From CAYGWX01 sp964353855 [NCBI: uncultured bacterium] (GTDB lineage: Bacteria > Edwardsbacteria > CAYGWX01), in NCBI GenBank assembly GCA_964353855.1, contig CAYGWX010000001.1, positions 125,504 through 189,503 of the forward strand: a stretch of DNA of 64,000 nucleotides, read 5' to 3'. The notes beneath the pieces were generated by a model that did no database searches, had not been told where the DNA came from, and saw only the letters and a program-made list of their open reading frames with translations. Every line of letters starts with the position of its first letter. Within the stretch, counting starts at the first letter, position 1. Position numbers and translations under genes: made by a program. Shown here one piece after another: positions 1 to 8,377 of this stretch.

Positions 1-60
1 TACGGGAGAAGAAACCAGCTGAGCATTCCGCCCTTCGATCCCCCAAAAGATAAACGATTA

Positions 61-1146
61 ATGCTCAATGCCAAATTTAAAATTAAGCTTTTCCTTTCCC
101 TTGTAATCATCGTTACTCTGGTGATTCTGCTGGCGAGCCTGTCCTGGGTTTTCAGGCCGGGAAAGGCCGAAAAGGTGTCGCTTATTATCGAGCCCAACCG
201 GCTGGTGGCCGACGGGAGGGCGAAAACCACGCTCATCCTGCGGGCGCAGGACGGGAAGGGAAGGGGGACGGTCCTGAGAGGCCAGGTGGCCTTTGAGGTC
301 ATCTCCCCGAAGGGGGTCCTGACCCTTGCGAGCGGACAGGCTTGGAACAGCAACCGCCGGGAGGTCCGGGCGACCGCAACGGCCGGAGTGCAGACCGGGA
401 AAGCCAGGGTCGTGGCCCGGATGGACGGGCTCATCTCCGACACCGTAACCCTGGAGGCCATTCCCTGTTTCGAGGACCGGACCGGGGACGGGTTCCCGGA
501 CGTGGCCCAGCTCGCCGGGGAGCAGGACAAGGAGCGCTTCCGGGAATGGCTCGCCTCGATCGCCGAGGCCCAGTACTACCAGACCAGCGATCTCTGGAAT
601 AAGGACCAGCAGGACTGCGCGGGTCTCATCCGCTTCGCCTTTCGCGAAGCGCTGAAGCGGCATGAACGGGAGTGGCTTCTGCACTTCAAGTTCCTGACCG
701 AGCCCGGGATCGGGGACGTGGAAGCCTTCAACTATCCAGCGGTGCCGCTCCTGGGCCCGAACCTTTTTCGAACCAGGCCCGAAGCCTTCCGGCCCGAGGA
801 CCTGGCCGACAGCACGTTCTCCAGCTTCTGCGAGGCCAAGTACCTGCCCGCCCACAACTGCGTGGCGCTGGGCTACGACGAGCGGAACCTGCGCAAGGGC
901 GATCTCCTTTTCTTCTTCCATTACGACGATCCCGAGATGCCCTATCACGGAATCATCTTCACGGGGTCGAGTCCGGAGGGCGATGAGGATTGGCTGGTCT
1001 ATCACACCGGGCCGGTGGAGGGGACCAGGGGTGTGGTGAAAAAGGTCAGGCTCAGGGACTTGAAACAGCACCCCGAGGAGAAGTGGCGCCCGCTTCAGAG
1101 CAACAGGTACTTCCTGGGATTTTACCGTTGGAAAATCATCGCCTGA
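61..1146 (+). CDS. DUF1175 (YfaT-like) membrane-anchored protein
   Basis: 361 aa. One N-terminal membrane segment (about residues 8-30) precedes an Ig-like/invasin-type beta domain (about 38-135, with a PNRLVADGRAKTTL strand pattern) and a DUF1175 domain (about 140-360). DUF1175 carries DCAGLIRFAFREAL with Cys186, plus YHGIIF (His296) and a further His315, a Cys/His layout like NlpC/P60 hydrolases. The enzymatic role is inference; the family has no established function. In E. coli the homologue YfaT lies beside an alpha-2-macroglobulin-like gene, so such a gene may lie just upstream of the window. The reading frame is open to base 1, so the start could lie further upstream. In another frame a TGA at 20-22 could end the preceding gene. 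Confidence 0.75.
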   Translation: MLNAKFKIKLFLSLVIIVTLVILLASLSWVFRPGKAEKVSLIIEPNRLVADGRAKTTLILRAQDGKGRGTVLRGQVAFEVISPKGVLTLASGQAWNSNRREVRATATAGVQTGKARVVARMDGLISDTVTLEAIPCFEDRTGDGFPDVAQLAGEQDKERFREWLASIAEAQYYQTSDLWNKDQQDCAGLIRFAFREALKRHEREWLLHFKFLTEPGIGDVEAFNYPAVPLLGPNLFRTRPEAFRPEDLADSTFSSFCEAKYLPAHNCVALGYDERNLRKGDLLFFFHYDDPEMPYHGIIFTGSSPEGDEDWLVYHTGPVEGTRGVVKKVRLRDLKQHPEEKWRPLQSNRYFLGFYRWKIIA

Positions 1147-1155
1147 GATGAGACC

Positions 1156-1674
1156 TTGACCGACCTCCCTCCGAGTTCCGAAAAGGAGTCCAGGACATAC
1201 CGCTCCGGGATCGTGGCCATCGTGCTGGATGAGAAGAGCCAGGTGCTCCTGGGACACTCCGCGTCCTACGATTCGAGCTGGCGCAAGGGTTACTGGGAGT
1301 TCCCCCAGGGCGGAGTCCTGCCCGGGGAAAGCGAAGATCAGGCGCTCCTGCGTGAACTCAAGGAGGAGATCGGGACCGATCGGGTGGAGATCCTGGCCAA
1401 AAGCACCAGTCACTACCACTACGACTGGCGCAAGGAGCACCGAGGGCAGCACGGACAGGAGCAGCGCTACTTCCTGGTCCGCCTGATGGGAGCCCCGGAG
1501 CTTGTGCCGGACCCCCAGGAGTTCACCGCCCTCCGCTGGGTCTCCTGGGGGAGCCTGCGCAAGATGCTCCGGACCTTCAAGGCTAAGCGCGAGGCCTACC
1601 TTTCGGCCCTGGCGGAGTTCGAGGCAGAAGGGGGCCGTCTGAAACCGGAATTCCAAACGAAATCCAAGAACTGA
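1156..1674 (+). CDS. Nudix hydrolase, RppH / Ap4A-hydrolase-like
   Basis: 172 aa. The Nudix box (GX5EX7REUXEEXG) is complete at about residues 52-73, with RELKEEIG as its core, and is preceded by YWEFPQGG, the phrase seen in RppH and bacterial Ap4A hydrolases. It would hydrolyse a nucleoside diphosphate linked to another moiety, possibly RNA 5' ends or dinucleoside polyphosphates; the substrate cannot be read from sequence. I take the TTG start 9 bp after the DUF1175 stop. The C-terminal 10 residues and the following spacer (about 1650-1700) are made of a short motif (ATTCCAAA/AAATCCAA) that recurs in intergenic regions of this window, so the tail may be repeat-derived. Confidence 0.85.
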   Translation: MTDLPPSSEKESRTYRSGIVAIVLDEKSQVLLGHSASYDSSWRKGYWEFPQGGVLPGESEDQALLRELKEEIGTDRVEILAKSTSHYHYDWRKEHRGQHGQEQRYFLVRLMGAPELVPDPQEFTALRWVSWGSLRKMLRTFKAKREAYLSALAEFEAEGGRLKPEFQTKSKN

Positions 1675-1734
1675 AATTTTGGAATAGAGAGGGTCGGGAA
1701 AACACCCGAATCCAAAATCGCCCAAAAGGAATCC

Positions 1735-3000
1735 ATGAAAGACACGGTATACAACAAGACGGCGCTCAAAAACGGCATCCGGGTGATCACGGAGCGGATC
1801 AGCCATGTGCGCTCGGTCTCGCTGGGGGTCTTCATCACCAGCGGAGCCCGGGATGAATCCAAGGAGGAGAACGGGATCTCGCACATGATCGAGCACATGG
1901 CCTTCAAGGGCACCGAGAAGCGGACGGCCAAGGACATCGCCATGAGCCTGGAGTCCGTAGGCGGGCACCTCGATGCGTTCACCTCTAAGGAGGAGACCTG
2001 CTTCTTCGCCCGGGTCCTCGACGAGCACGTGCCCCTGGCCGTGGATGTGATCTCGGACATCGCCACCCGCTCGCAGTTTGCCGAGAAGGACCTGGAGAAG
2101 GAGAAGAAGGTCGTCTTGGAGGAGATCAAGGGCGTGGAGGATTCCCCGGACGATTTGGTTCACGACATCCTCGGGGCCGCGCTCTACGACGGGCATCCCC
2201 TGGGCCAGACGGTCCTGGGGCCGCCCGGGAACTGCAAGCGTTGGACGAGTGAAAAGCTCAAGTCCTTCTGGAGGGAGCATTACTTGACCCCCTCGGTGAT
2301 CGTAGCCGCTGCCGGGAGCGTGGAGCACAGCGAACTCGTCAAGCTGGCCGGGCGGGTCTACGAGTTTCCCAAGGGAGAGCCCGGGAGCAAGAATGGCCCC
2401 CTTCCAGGGACCCCTCCCCGCTCCAGGATCCGGAGAAAGAAAATCACTCAGGCGCACCTGACCCTGGGATGCCGCACTTTCCCCTTCACGGACCCCCGGC
2501 GGTTCGCCCTTCTCATCTTCTCCACGATCCTGGGCGGCGGGATGTCCTCGAGGCTGTTTCAGACCGTGCGGGAGAGGGAAGGGCTGGCCTACGCCGTGTT
2601 CTCCTACACCGATTTCTTCCAAGATACGGGGATGTTCGGGATCTACCTGGGGGTGGATCCCCAGAAGGTCCTGGAAGCCCTGAGGCTCGTTCTGCGGGAG
2701 GTCGGAACATTACCCCAGGAGGGGATCAGCGAGCAGGACCTGGAGAACGCCAAGCAGCAGATCAAAGGGAACATAATGCTGGGCCTGGAGAGCACCTCCA
2801 ACCGGATGATGCGCCTCGCCCGCATGGAGATGACCCTCGGGAAATACGTGACCCTGGATGAGACCCTAAGCGAAATCGACGGCGTAACCCGCGAGGAGGT
2901 GCTCGCCGTGGCCAGGGAGTTCATCGACCCCCGACGCCTCTCGCTCGCGGCCGTGGGTCCGTTGCGGGAAGGAAAAATCGATCTGGGGGAGCTGCTTTGA
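1735..3000 (+). CDS. M16 family zinc metallopeptidase (processing-peptidase-like)
   Basis: 421 aa, the usual size of a single-chain bacterial M16B peptidase. The inverted zinc motif HXXEH is at H50-E53-H54, and the distal zinc ligand lies in VVLEEIKGVEDSP (E129/E130). The second half has GGGMSSRLFQTVREREGLAY, the signature of the inactive C-terminal lobe. Homologues include YmxG/PqqL-like peptidases and the mitochondrial processing peptidase beta subunit; they cut short or unfolded peptides inside a closed chamber. No signal peptide is visible, so the protein is probably cytoplasmic. An AAAGGA ribosome site precedes the ATG. It follows the Nudix gene in the same direction. Confidence 0.93.
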   Translation: MKDTVYNKTALKNGIRVITERISHVRSVSLGVFITSGARDESKEENGISHMIEHMAFKGTEKRTAKDIAMSLESVGGHLDAFTSKEETCFFARVLDEHVPLAVDVISDIATRSQFAEKDLEKEKKVVLEEIKGVEDSPDDLVHDILGAALYDGHPLGQTVLGPPGNCKRWTSEKLKSFWREHYLTPSVIVAAAGSVEHSELVKLAGRVYEFPKGEPGSKNGPLPGTPPRSRIRRKKITQAHLTLGCRTFPFTDPRRFALLIFSTILGGGMSSRLFQTVREREGLAYAVFSYTDFFQDTGMFGIYLGVDPQKVLEALRLVLREVGTLPQEGISEQDLENAKQQIKGNIMLGLESTSNRMMRLARMEMTLGKYVTLDETLSEIDGVTREEVLAVAREFIDPRRLSLAAVGPLREGKIDLGELL

Positions 3001-3079
3001 TTTGAGATTTTGGAATGCGGAAAGCTGAAAAGAAACTCTTCGTTCCTAAACCCAATATCATTAGAGGAGGCTTAAGCGC

Positions 3080-4192
3080 ATGAGGATCGGGATTCCGAAG
3101 GAGATCAAGGAGAGCGAAGGACGGGTGGCCCTGCCGCCGGCCTATGTGGGGACCCTGGTTCGGGACGGGCATGAGGTCTGGGTGGAGCAAGGTGCTGGCC
3201 GGGCCTCAGGGTTCGAGGATGCGGAGTTCGTCAAGGTGGGGGCCAAGATCGAGAAGGAGGTCCAAAAGATCTTCTCCTCCTGCGACATGATCGTAAAGGT
3301 GAAGGAGCCCCTTGAGCCAGAGTTCCCCATGCTCCGGAAGGGCCAGATCCTATACACCTATCTGCACCTCGCGGCCTCCAAGGAGCTGACCCAAAAGCTT
3401 CTGGCCACGGGGTGCGTCGCGATCGCCTACGAGACCATCGAGATGGAGGACCATTTCCTTCCCGTCCTGGCTCCGATGAGCGGGATCGCGGGAAGGTTGG
3501 CGGTCCAGATGGGTGCGCACCACCTGGAAGCCTACAAGGGGGGCCGGGGGGTGCTCCTGGGCGGGATGCCCGGAGTGCTGCCGGCCACGGTGCTCATCCT
3601 CGGGGCCGGAGTGGTGGGTACGAACGCGACCAAGATCGCCTATGGAATGGGGGCACGGGTCATCGTGGTGGATATCGACACCAAGAAGATGGAGCAGATC
3701 GAGAACCTCTATACCGGGGTGGACACGCTCTTCTCCACGCGGCAAAACATCGCCGACCTCCTGCCGCAGGTGGACCTCTTGGTGGGGGCGGTGCTCATCA
3801 CCGGGGCCAAGGCTCCGCACCTCGTGACCCGAGACATGCTTCCCCTGATGCCCCGGGGCTCAGTGATCGTGGATGTCTCGGTGGACCAGGGAGGGTGCGT
3901 GGAGACGACCAAGCCCACGACGCATACCAACCCCACTTATGTCATCGACGGGGTCATCCACTACGGGGTGGCGAACATGCCGGGGGCCGTGCCGCGGACC
4001 TCGTCTTTGGCCCTTTCCAATGCCTCGTTTCCCTGGGCCAGAGCCATGGCCAACAAGGGGCTGACCCAGGCCCTGAAGGACGATCCCGCGCTCCAGCTGG
4101 GAGTGAACGTATGGGAAGGGCAGTTGACCTGCAAACCTGTGGCCGACTCCCTCGCCCTGAAGTACACCCCGCTGGATAAGGTGTTGAGGTAA
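3080..4192 (+). CDS. ald: Alanine dehydrogenase
   Basis: 370 aa, the normal length for Ald, which interconverts L-alanine and pyruvate + ammonia with NAD. The N-terminus reads MRIGIPKEIKESEGRVAL. Residues matching the characterised enzymes are R15, K75 (KVKEP), H96 (YTYLHLAAS) and D269 (VDVSVDQGG). The NAD-binding loop GAGVVG is at 175-180. A strong GAGGAGG ribosome site lies upstream of the ATG. The spacer before it (3001-3060) contains the ATTTTGGAATGCGGAAA motif shared with other spacers. Its likely role is nitrogen and carbon balance; nothing nearby points to a specialised role. Confidence 0.96.
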   Translation: MRIGIPKEIKESEGRVALPPAYVGTLVRDGHEVWVEQGAGRASGFEDAEFVKVGAKIEKEVQKIFSSCDMIVKVKEPLEPEFPMLRKGQILYTYLHLAASKELTQKLLATGCVAIAYETIEMEDHFLPVLAPMSGIAGRLAVQMGAHHLEAYKGGRGVLLGGMPGVLPATVLILGAGVVGTNATKIAYGMGARVIVVDIDTKKMEQIENLYTGVDTLFSTRQNIADLLPQVDLLVGAVLITGAKAPHLVTRDMLPLMPRGSVIVDVSVDQGGCVETTKPTTHTNPTYVIDGVIHYGVANMPGAVPRTSSLALSNASFPWARAMANKGLTQALKDDPALQLGVNVWEGQLTCKPVADSLALKYTPLDKVLR

Positions 4193-4219
4193 GGCGCTTC
4201 CATGCTTCGTACGGCGTGA

Positions 4220-5326
4220 GTGACCCACCCGCTACGCATCCTGGTCTCCCTCTGGCCCGGGCTGGGGGACATCATGTTCGCGACCCCGGCCATTCGGATT
4301 CTGCGGAGGAAGTTCCCGGAGGCCCATATCGCCGCAGCGTTGCTGGACGGCGGGCCGGGCCGGGCGCTTCTGGAGACGAATCCGAACCTCAACGAGATCC
4401 TGGTGGCCCCCAAAGGCACGGCGTATTCGCCGCGGGGAATACGGGATTGGACCCGGAGGATTCGGACTGAACATTACAATGTGGGAATCGAGCTGTCCTT
4501 TCCGGTCCTCTGGTTTCTCAGGCTCTCGGGGATCCCCCAACGGGTGCGTTTCGGCAGGAGGCCTTTCTGGTGGCTCGTTCCCTACCGTGACCAGAGCGAC
4601 CGCGACCTGCACGCCTCGGAGCATTTCCTGCGGGCCGTCGACAAGCTCGACGGGCACTCCTTGAGGGATGATCAGGGATATGATCTCGTGCTCACGCCGG
4701 AGGATGCGGAGAAGGCCCAAAAGATCATTCTGGACTGCGGTTTTCGGAATGCGGATCATGGAAATAAAGACGCAAAAACCCTTATCGCCGTTCACCCCGG
4801 CGCCCGGTGCAACAAAAACAAGCGTTGGGATATTATGAAATTCAAGGAGCTTTGCCTGAGGCTGGCTAAGGATTTCAAGGCGGGGATACTCATCCTCGGA
4901 GGGAAGGACGATGCCGAGGCCGGGGAAATCCTCGTCAGGGAACTCGCCTCAAACTCTGTAGAAGCCCACAACCTGGCCGGAAAACTTGCCCTGCGCGTGA
5001 CGGCCGCAGTGGCCAAGAGGTGCAAGCTCTACATCGGCAACGATTCCGGGCCGATCCACATCGTGTCCGCGGTGGGCACGCCCATCGTCTCGATTCTGGC
5101 CTCCTCCAATCCGGGGAACTTCCGACCCCTGGCCGGGACCTTCCGGGTGGTCCAGCCGGATGTGCTGTGCGTGGGCTGCTTCCGCTTTCCGGGCTACATG
5201 GGGCTCCTCTGGGGGCTCCGTCTGCGCTGGTACAACGCCTGCCGGGCGATGGAGACCTTGGCGGTTGACCGGGTGTTTTCAGCGTGCCGGGACCTGTTGG
5301 CGACCGGGCGGAACGAGAATCCATGA
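4220..5326 (+). CDS. Glycosyltransferase family 9 (heptosyltransferase-like)
   Basis: 368 aa. GT9 features are present: an N-terminal WPGLGDIMFATPAI loop (about residues 11-24) and the C-terminal sugar-nucleotide loop GNDSGPIHI (about 272-280). GT9 enzymes such as WaaC/WaaF/WaaQ add heptose to the inner core of lipopolysaccharide. A Cys-rich tail (LCVGCFRFPGY) is unusual. The start is GTG at 4220. Its TGA overlaps the ATG of the next gene, so the two are probably translationally coupled. A stretch near residue 174-187 (CGFRNADHGNKD) is coded by DNA resembling the interspersed TTCGGAATGCGGAT repeat, a possible in-frame repeat insertion. The substrate is unproven. Confidence 0.88.
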   Translation: MTHPLRILVSLWPGLGDIMFATPAIRILRRKFPEAHIAAALLDGGPGRALLETNPNLNEILVAPKGTAYSPRGIRDWTRRIRTEHYNVGIELSFPVLWFLRLSGIPQRVRFGRRPFWWLVPYRDQSDRDLHASEHFLRAVDKLDGHSLRDDQGYDLVLTPEDAEKAQKIILDCGFRNADHGNKDAKTLIAVHPGARCNKNKRWDIMKFKELCLRLAKDFKAGILILGGKDDAEAGEILVRELASNSVEAHNLAGKLALRVTAAVAKRCKLYIGNDSGPIHIVSAVGTPIVSILASSNPGNFRPLAGTFRVVQPDVLCVGCFRFPGYMGLLWGLRLRWYNACRAMETLAVDRVFSACRDLLATGRNENP

Positions 5327-8300
5327 TCACATTGGGATTAGACATCGGCTGCATTTCGGTGAAGATGGCCTGCCTGGGAGAGGAGGAGGACCGCCCGCTC
5401 CTGGAGCGCATCGCCAGGGGAGGGGCCGGGTTCAAACTGCTCTCCAACGGGAACGCCGGGAAGCCCGTGCTCATCTCCCCGTATAAGAGGCTCCTGGGGC
5501 ATCCCCTCCTCGCCTCCTCCGAGCTTTTGGAAAGCCTTCTCAGCCAAGCCGGGAACGTGCCGATCGCCGGGATGCGGTTGACCGGAAGGGGGGGGCGTTC
5601 CGCGGCCGAGATTCTGGGCGGGACGTTCGAGAACGAGTTCAAGGCCATCGCCCGGGCCGCAGAAGCCCTCTGCCCCGAGGTGCGGACGATCTTCGAGATG
5701 GGCGGAGAGACCTCCAAGTACATCCGGCTGGAGAAGGACCCCTCGGGGAGGCTGGGGATCGCAGACTACGAGGTGAACGGCGACTGCGCTGCGGGCACGG
5801 GATCTTTCATGGACCAGCAGGCCAGGCGCCTCCGTTACGCCCCGGAGGACATCGGAGGAATCGTATGCACGGCCACGTCCTGCGCCAGCATCGCCGGGCG
5901 GTGCTCCGTCTTCGCCAAGTCCGACATGATCCACGCCCAGCAGAAGGGCTTCTCGCCGGAAGCCATCCTCAAGGGCCTCTGCCTGGCCGTGGTGCGGAAT
6001 TACAAGGGAAGCATCACCAAGGGCAAGAAGATTGAACCCCGGGTCGCCCTGATCGGTGGGCTGGCCGGGAACCAGGGCGTGACAGCGAGCATCCAGGAAT
6101 TCTTCGATCTGAAAGACGAAGACCTCATCATCCCGGAAGCCCATGCCTTTTTCGGTGCCATCGGGGCGGCGCTTCTGGAGGCCTCGGAGAACGGCAACCC
6201 GGAGACCGCGGTTTCGAAACTGAGCCAGAAGGAGGTGGCCCGGTTGCGGGAGGCGGCCTCGATAAAGACCGTGGATTTCCCCACCGCGGAACGTCTCTCG
6301 CTGGAGAAGGTCCAGCTCTGGCGGGATCGCCTGAAACCCCATCCGCTCCCGGAGGACGCCAGCAGGGTCCCGGCCTATCTGGGGATCGACATCGGATCCG
6401 TGTCCACCAACCTGGTGGTGATCGATTCCGAGGGACGGATGCTCAAGGAGATCTACCTTCGCACCGAGGGCCGCCCCATCGAGGTGGTGGGCGCGGGACT
6501 GGACGAGATCGCCCGGGAGATGGGAGACCGGTTGATCATCCAAGGGGTGGGCACCACCGGCTCCGGCCGGGAGCTCGTCGGAGAGTTGGTCGGGGCGGAC
6601 CTCGTGACCAACGAGATCACGGCCCACCACCAGGGGGCGAACTTCATCAGCCGGATCCTGGGGGGCGATCCCGTGGACACCATCTTCGAGGTGGGTGGCC
6701 AGGATTCCAAGTTCATCAGCATCGACCAGGGGGTGATCGTGGATTTCGCGATGAACGAGGCCTGCGCGGCCGGGACGGGCTCGTTCTTGGAGGAGCAGGC
6801 CGAGAAGTTGGGCATGAGCATCAAGGAGGAGTTCGCCCGGCTGGCCCTCTCCTCTCCGAACCCGGCTCGGCTGGGGGAGCGCTGCACGGTGTTCATGGAG
6901 CAGGATCTGAACGCCTTCCAGCACCGCGGGGCCACGCGCGGGGACCTGGCCGCGGGACTGGCTTATTCCGTGGTTCTCAACTACCTGAACCGGGTGGTGC
7001 GAGAGCGCAAAGTCGGCGAGGTGATTTATTTCCAGGGTGGGACGGCCTACAACGATGCCGTGGCCGCGGCGTTCTCCATGGTTCTGGACAAGCCCATCAT
7101 CGTGCCGCCCTACAACGGGGTGATCGGCGCCCTGGGCATGGCCCTTCTGGCCCGGGATCGGATGGAGGTGAGGAAAGGACCCTCCCGTTTCCGGGGCTAT
7201 GAGATCGGCAGGGTCCCCTACACATTGAAGGAGTTCGTCTGCCGGGCCTGCGGGAACATCTGCGAGATGCAGGAGTTCACCATCGAGGGCCAGAAGACCT
7301 ACTGGGGCGACAAGTGCTCGGACCGGTTCCGGAAAAAGTCCAAGACCGAGCGTTCCCCTGTGATCCCGGACCTCGTGGCCCGGCGCGAGGAATGGCTTTA
7401 CGAAGGCTACGAGGCTCCCCCGGAGGGCCCCGCAAAGGGCACGGTCGGGTTTCCCCGGGGGATGTATTTCTTTGACAAATTCCCGTTCTGGCGGGCCTTC
7501 TTCCAGGACCTGGGTTATCCGATTTTGCTTTCGGAAACCACCAACCGAAAGATCGTGGGCTATGGCACGGAGCTGGCTGTTGGAGAGCCTTGTTTTCCGG
7601 TCAAGGTGATACACGGCCACGTGGCCGACCTCCTCAAAAAGGGTGCGACCTTCGTGTTCCTGCCCAATGTGATGGACGAAGCAGGCTCGCCGGACGCCAC
7701 ATACTCTCACCTCTGCCCTTGGGGGCAGACCCTTCCCTGGGTTCTCCGGGCCGTGCCCTCGTTCGAGGGCGAACTGCACCGGTTCCTCACCCCGACCCTG
7801 CATTTCCGTTTTGGTCCTGGCAAAGTAAAGCGAGAGATTCAGAGCCTGGCCCAGCCTCTGGGTGTGTCCCGGAAAGCTCTGGAACGAGCCATCGAGGCCG
7901 GATACCGGGCTCAGGAGAGGTTCCAATCCCGACTCTACGCCGCGGGAGGGGAAGCCCTGGAGACCCTCAAGAAGAACGGAGAGCGAGGAATCCTCATCCT
8001 GGGCCGGCCCTACAATCTCTACGACCGGGATGTGAATGTGGATATCCTGGGGAAATTACGCCAGTACTACGGAGCGAACCTCATCCCCCTGGACTTCCTG
8101 CCCCTGGAGGACGTGGACATCCGGGATGTGAACACGAACATGTTCTGGAACTACGGACGGAAGCTCATCGCTGCGGCCAAACTCGTGGGCAGGGAGCCGA
8201 ACCTGGAGCTCCTCTACGTCACCAACTTCAAGTGCGGCCCGGACTCCTACCTCAAGCATTTCATCCCCGCCGCCGCCCGAAAGCCCCTCCTTATCCTGCA

Positions 8301-8376
8301 GTTCGACGAGCACAACAACGATGCGGGGACCATGACGCGCTGCGAGGCTTTCCTGGACAGCAAAGGGATGATGTAA
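5323..8376 (+). CDS. Acyl-CoA dehydratase activase, double ASKHA domain plus DUF2229
   Basis: About 1017 aa from the ATG overlapping the GT9 stop. Two BadF/BadG/HgdC-type ATPase domains lie in tandem: LGLDIGCISVKMA (residues 4-16) with DCAAGTGSFMDQQ, and LGIDIGSVSTNLVV (about 352) with CAAGTGSFLEEQ; each has Cys residues that hold the bridging [4Fe-4S] cluster in HgdC. A Cys-containing segment, CRACGNICEMQ (about 640), leads into a DUF2229 domain (about 705-930; GEPCFPVKVIHGH). HgdC-type activases inject an ATP-driven low-potential electron into 2-hydroxyacyl-CoA dehydratase or benzoyl-CoA reductase. In many bacteria this architecture is fused to the dehydratase partner; here the partner is a separate gene. 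The substrate is unknown. Confidence 0.88.
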   Translation: MITLGLDIGCISVKMACLGEEEDRPLLERIARGGAGFKLLSNGNAGKPVLISPYKRLLGHPLLASSELLESLLSQAGNVPIAGMRLTGRGGRSAAEILGGTFENEFKAIARAAEALCPEVRTIFEMGGETSKYIRLEKDPSGRLGIADYEVNGDCAAGTGSFMDQQARRLRYAPEDIGGIVCTATSCASIAGRCSVFAKSDMIHAQQKGFSPEAILKGLCLAVVRNYKGSITKGKKIEPRVALIGGLAGNQGVTASIQEFFDLKDEDLIIPEAHAFFGAIGAALLEASENGNPETAVSKLSQKEVARLREAASIKTVDFPTAERLSLEKVQLWRDRLKPHPLPEDASRVPAYLGIDIGSVSTNLVVIDSEGRMLKEIYLRTEGRPIEVVGAGLDEIAREMGDRLIIQGVGTTGSGRELVGELVGADLVTNEITAHHQGANFISRILGGDPVDTIFEVGGQDSKFISIDQGVIVDFAMNEACAAGTGSFLEEQAEKLGMSIKEEFARLALSSPNPARLGERCTVFMEQDLNAFQHRGATRGDLAAGLAYSVVLNYLNRVVRERKVGEVIYFQGGTAYNDAVAAAFSMVLDKPIIVPPYNGVIGALGMALLARDRMEVRKGPSRFRGYEIGRVPYTLKEFVCRACGNICEMQEFTIEGQKTYWGDKCSDRFRKKSKTERSPVIPDLVARREEWLYEGYEAPPEGPAKGTVGFPRGMYFFDKFPFWRAFFQDLGYPILLSETTNRKIVGYGTELAVGEPCFPVKVIHGHVADLLKKGATFVFLPNVMDEAGSPDATYSHLCPWGQTLPWVLRAVPSFEGELHRFLTPTLHFRFGPGKVKREIQSLAQPLGVSRKALERAIEAGYRAQERFQSRLYAAGGEALETLKKNGERGILILGRPYNLYDRDVNVDILGKLRQYYGANLIPLDFLPLEDVDIRDVNTNMFWNYGRKLIAAAKLVGREPNLELLYVTNFKCGPDSYLKHFIPAAARKPLLILQFDEHNNDAGTMTRCEAFLDSKGMM

Positions 8377-8377
8377 A

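Noticed and set aside
2-22. End of an upstream gene (TGEETS-stop in frame 2)
   Set aside because: Seven codons are too few to support; the frame of the DUF1175 gene is also open to base 1, so the upstream boundary cannot be decided.
58-2622. Long antisense open frame (over 800 codons) opposite the DUF1175, Nudix and M16 genes; similar ones at 5338-7926 and 24763-27414
   Set aside because: The forward strand codes clear families over the same stretches. High-GC genes commonly leave long stop-free frames on the opposite strand; the antisense translations are Gly/Pro/Arg/His-rich and show no motif.
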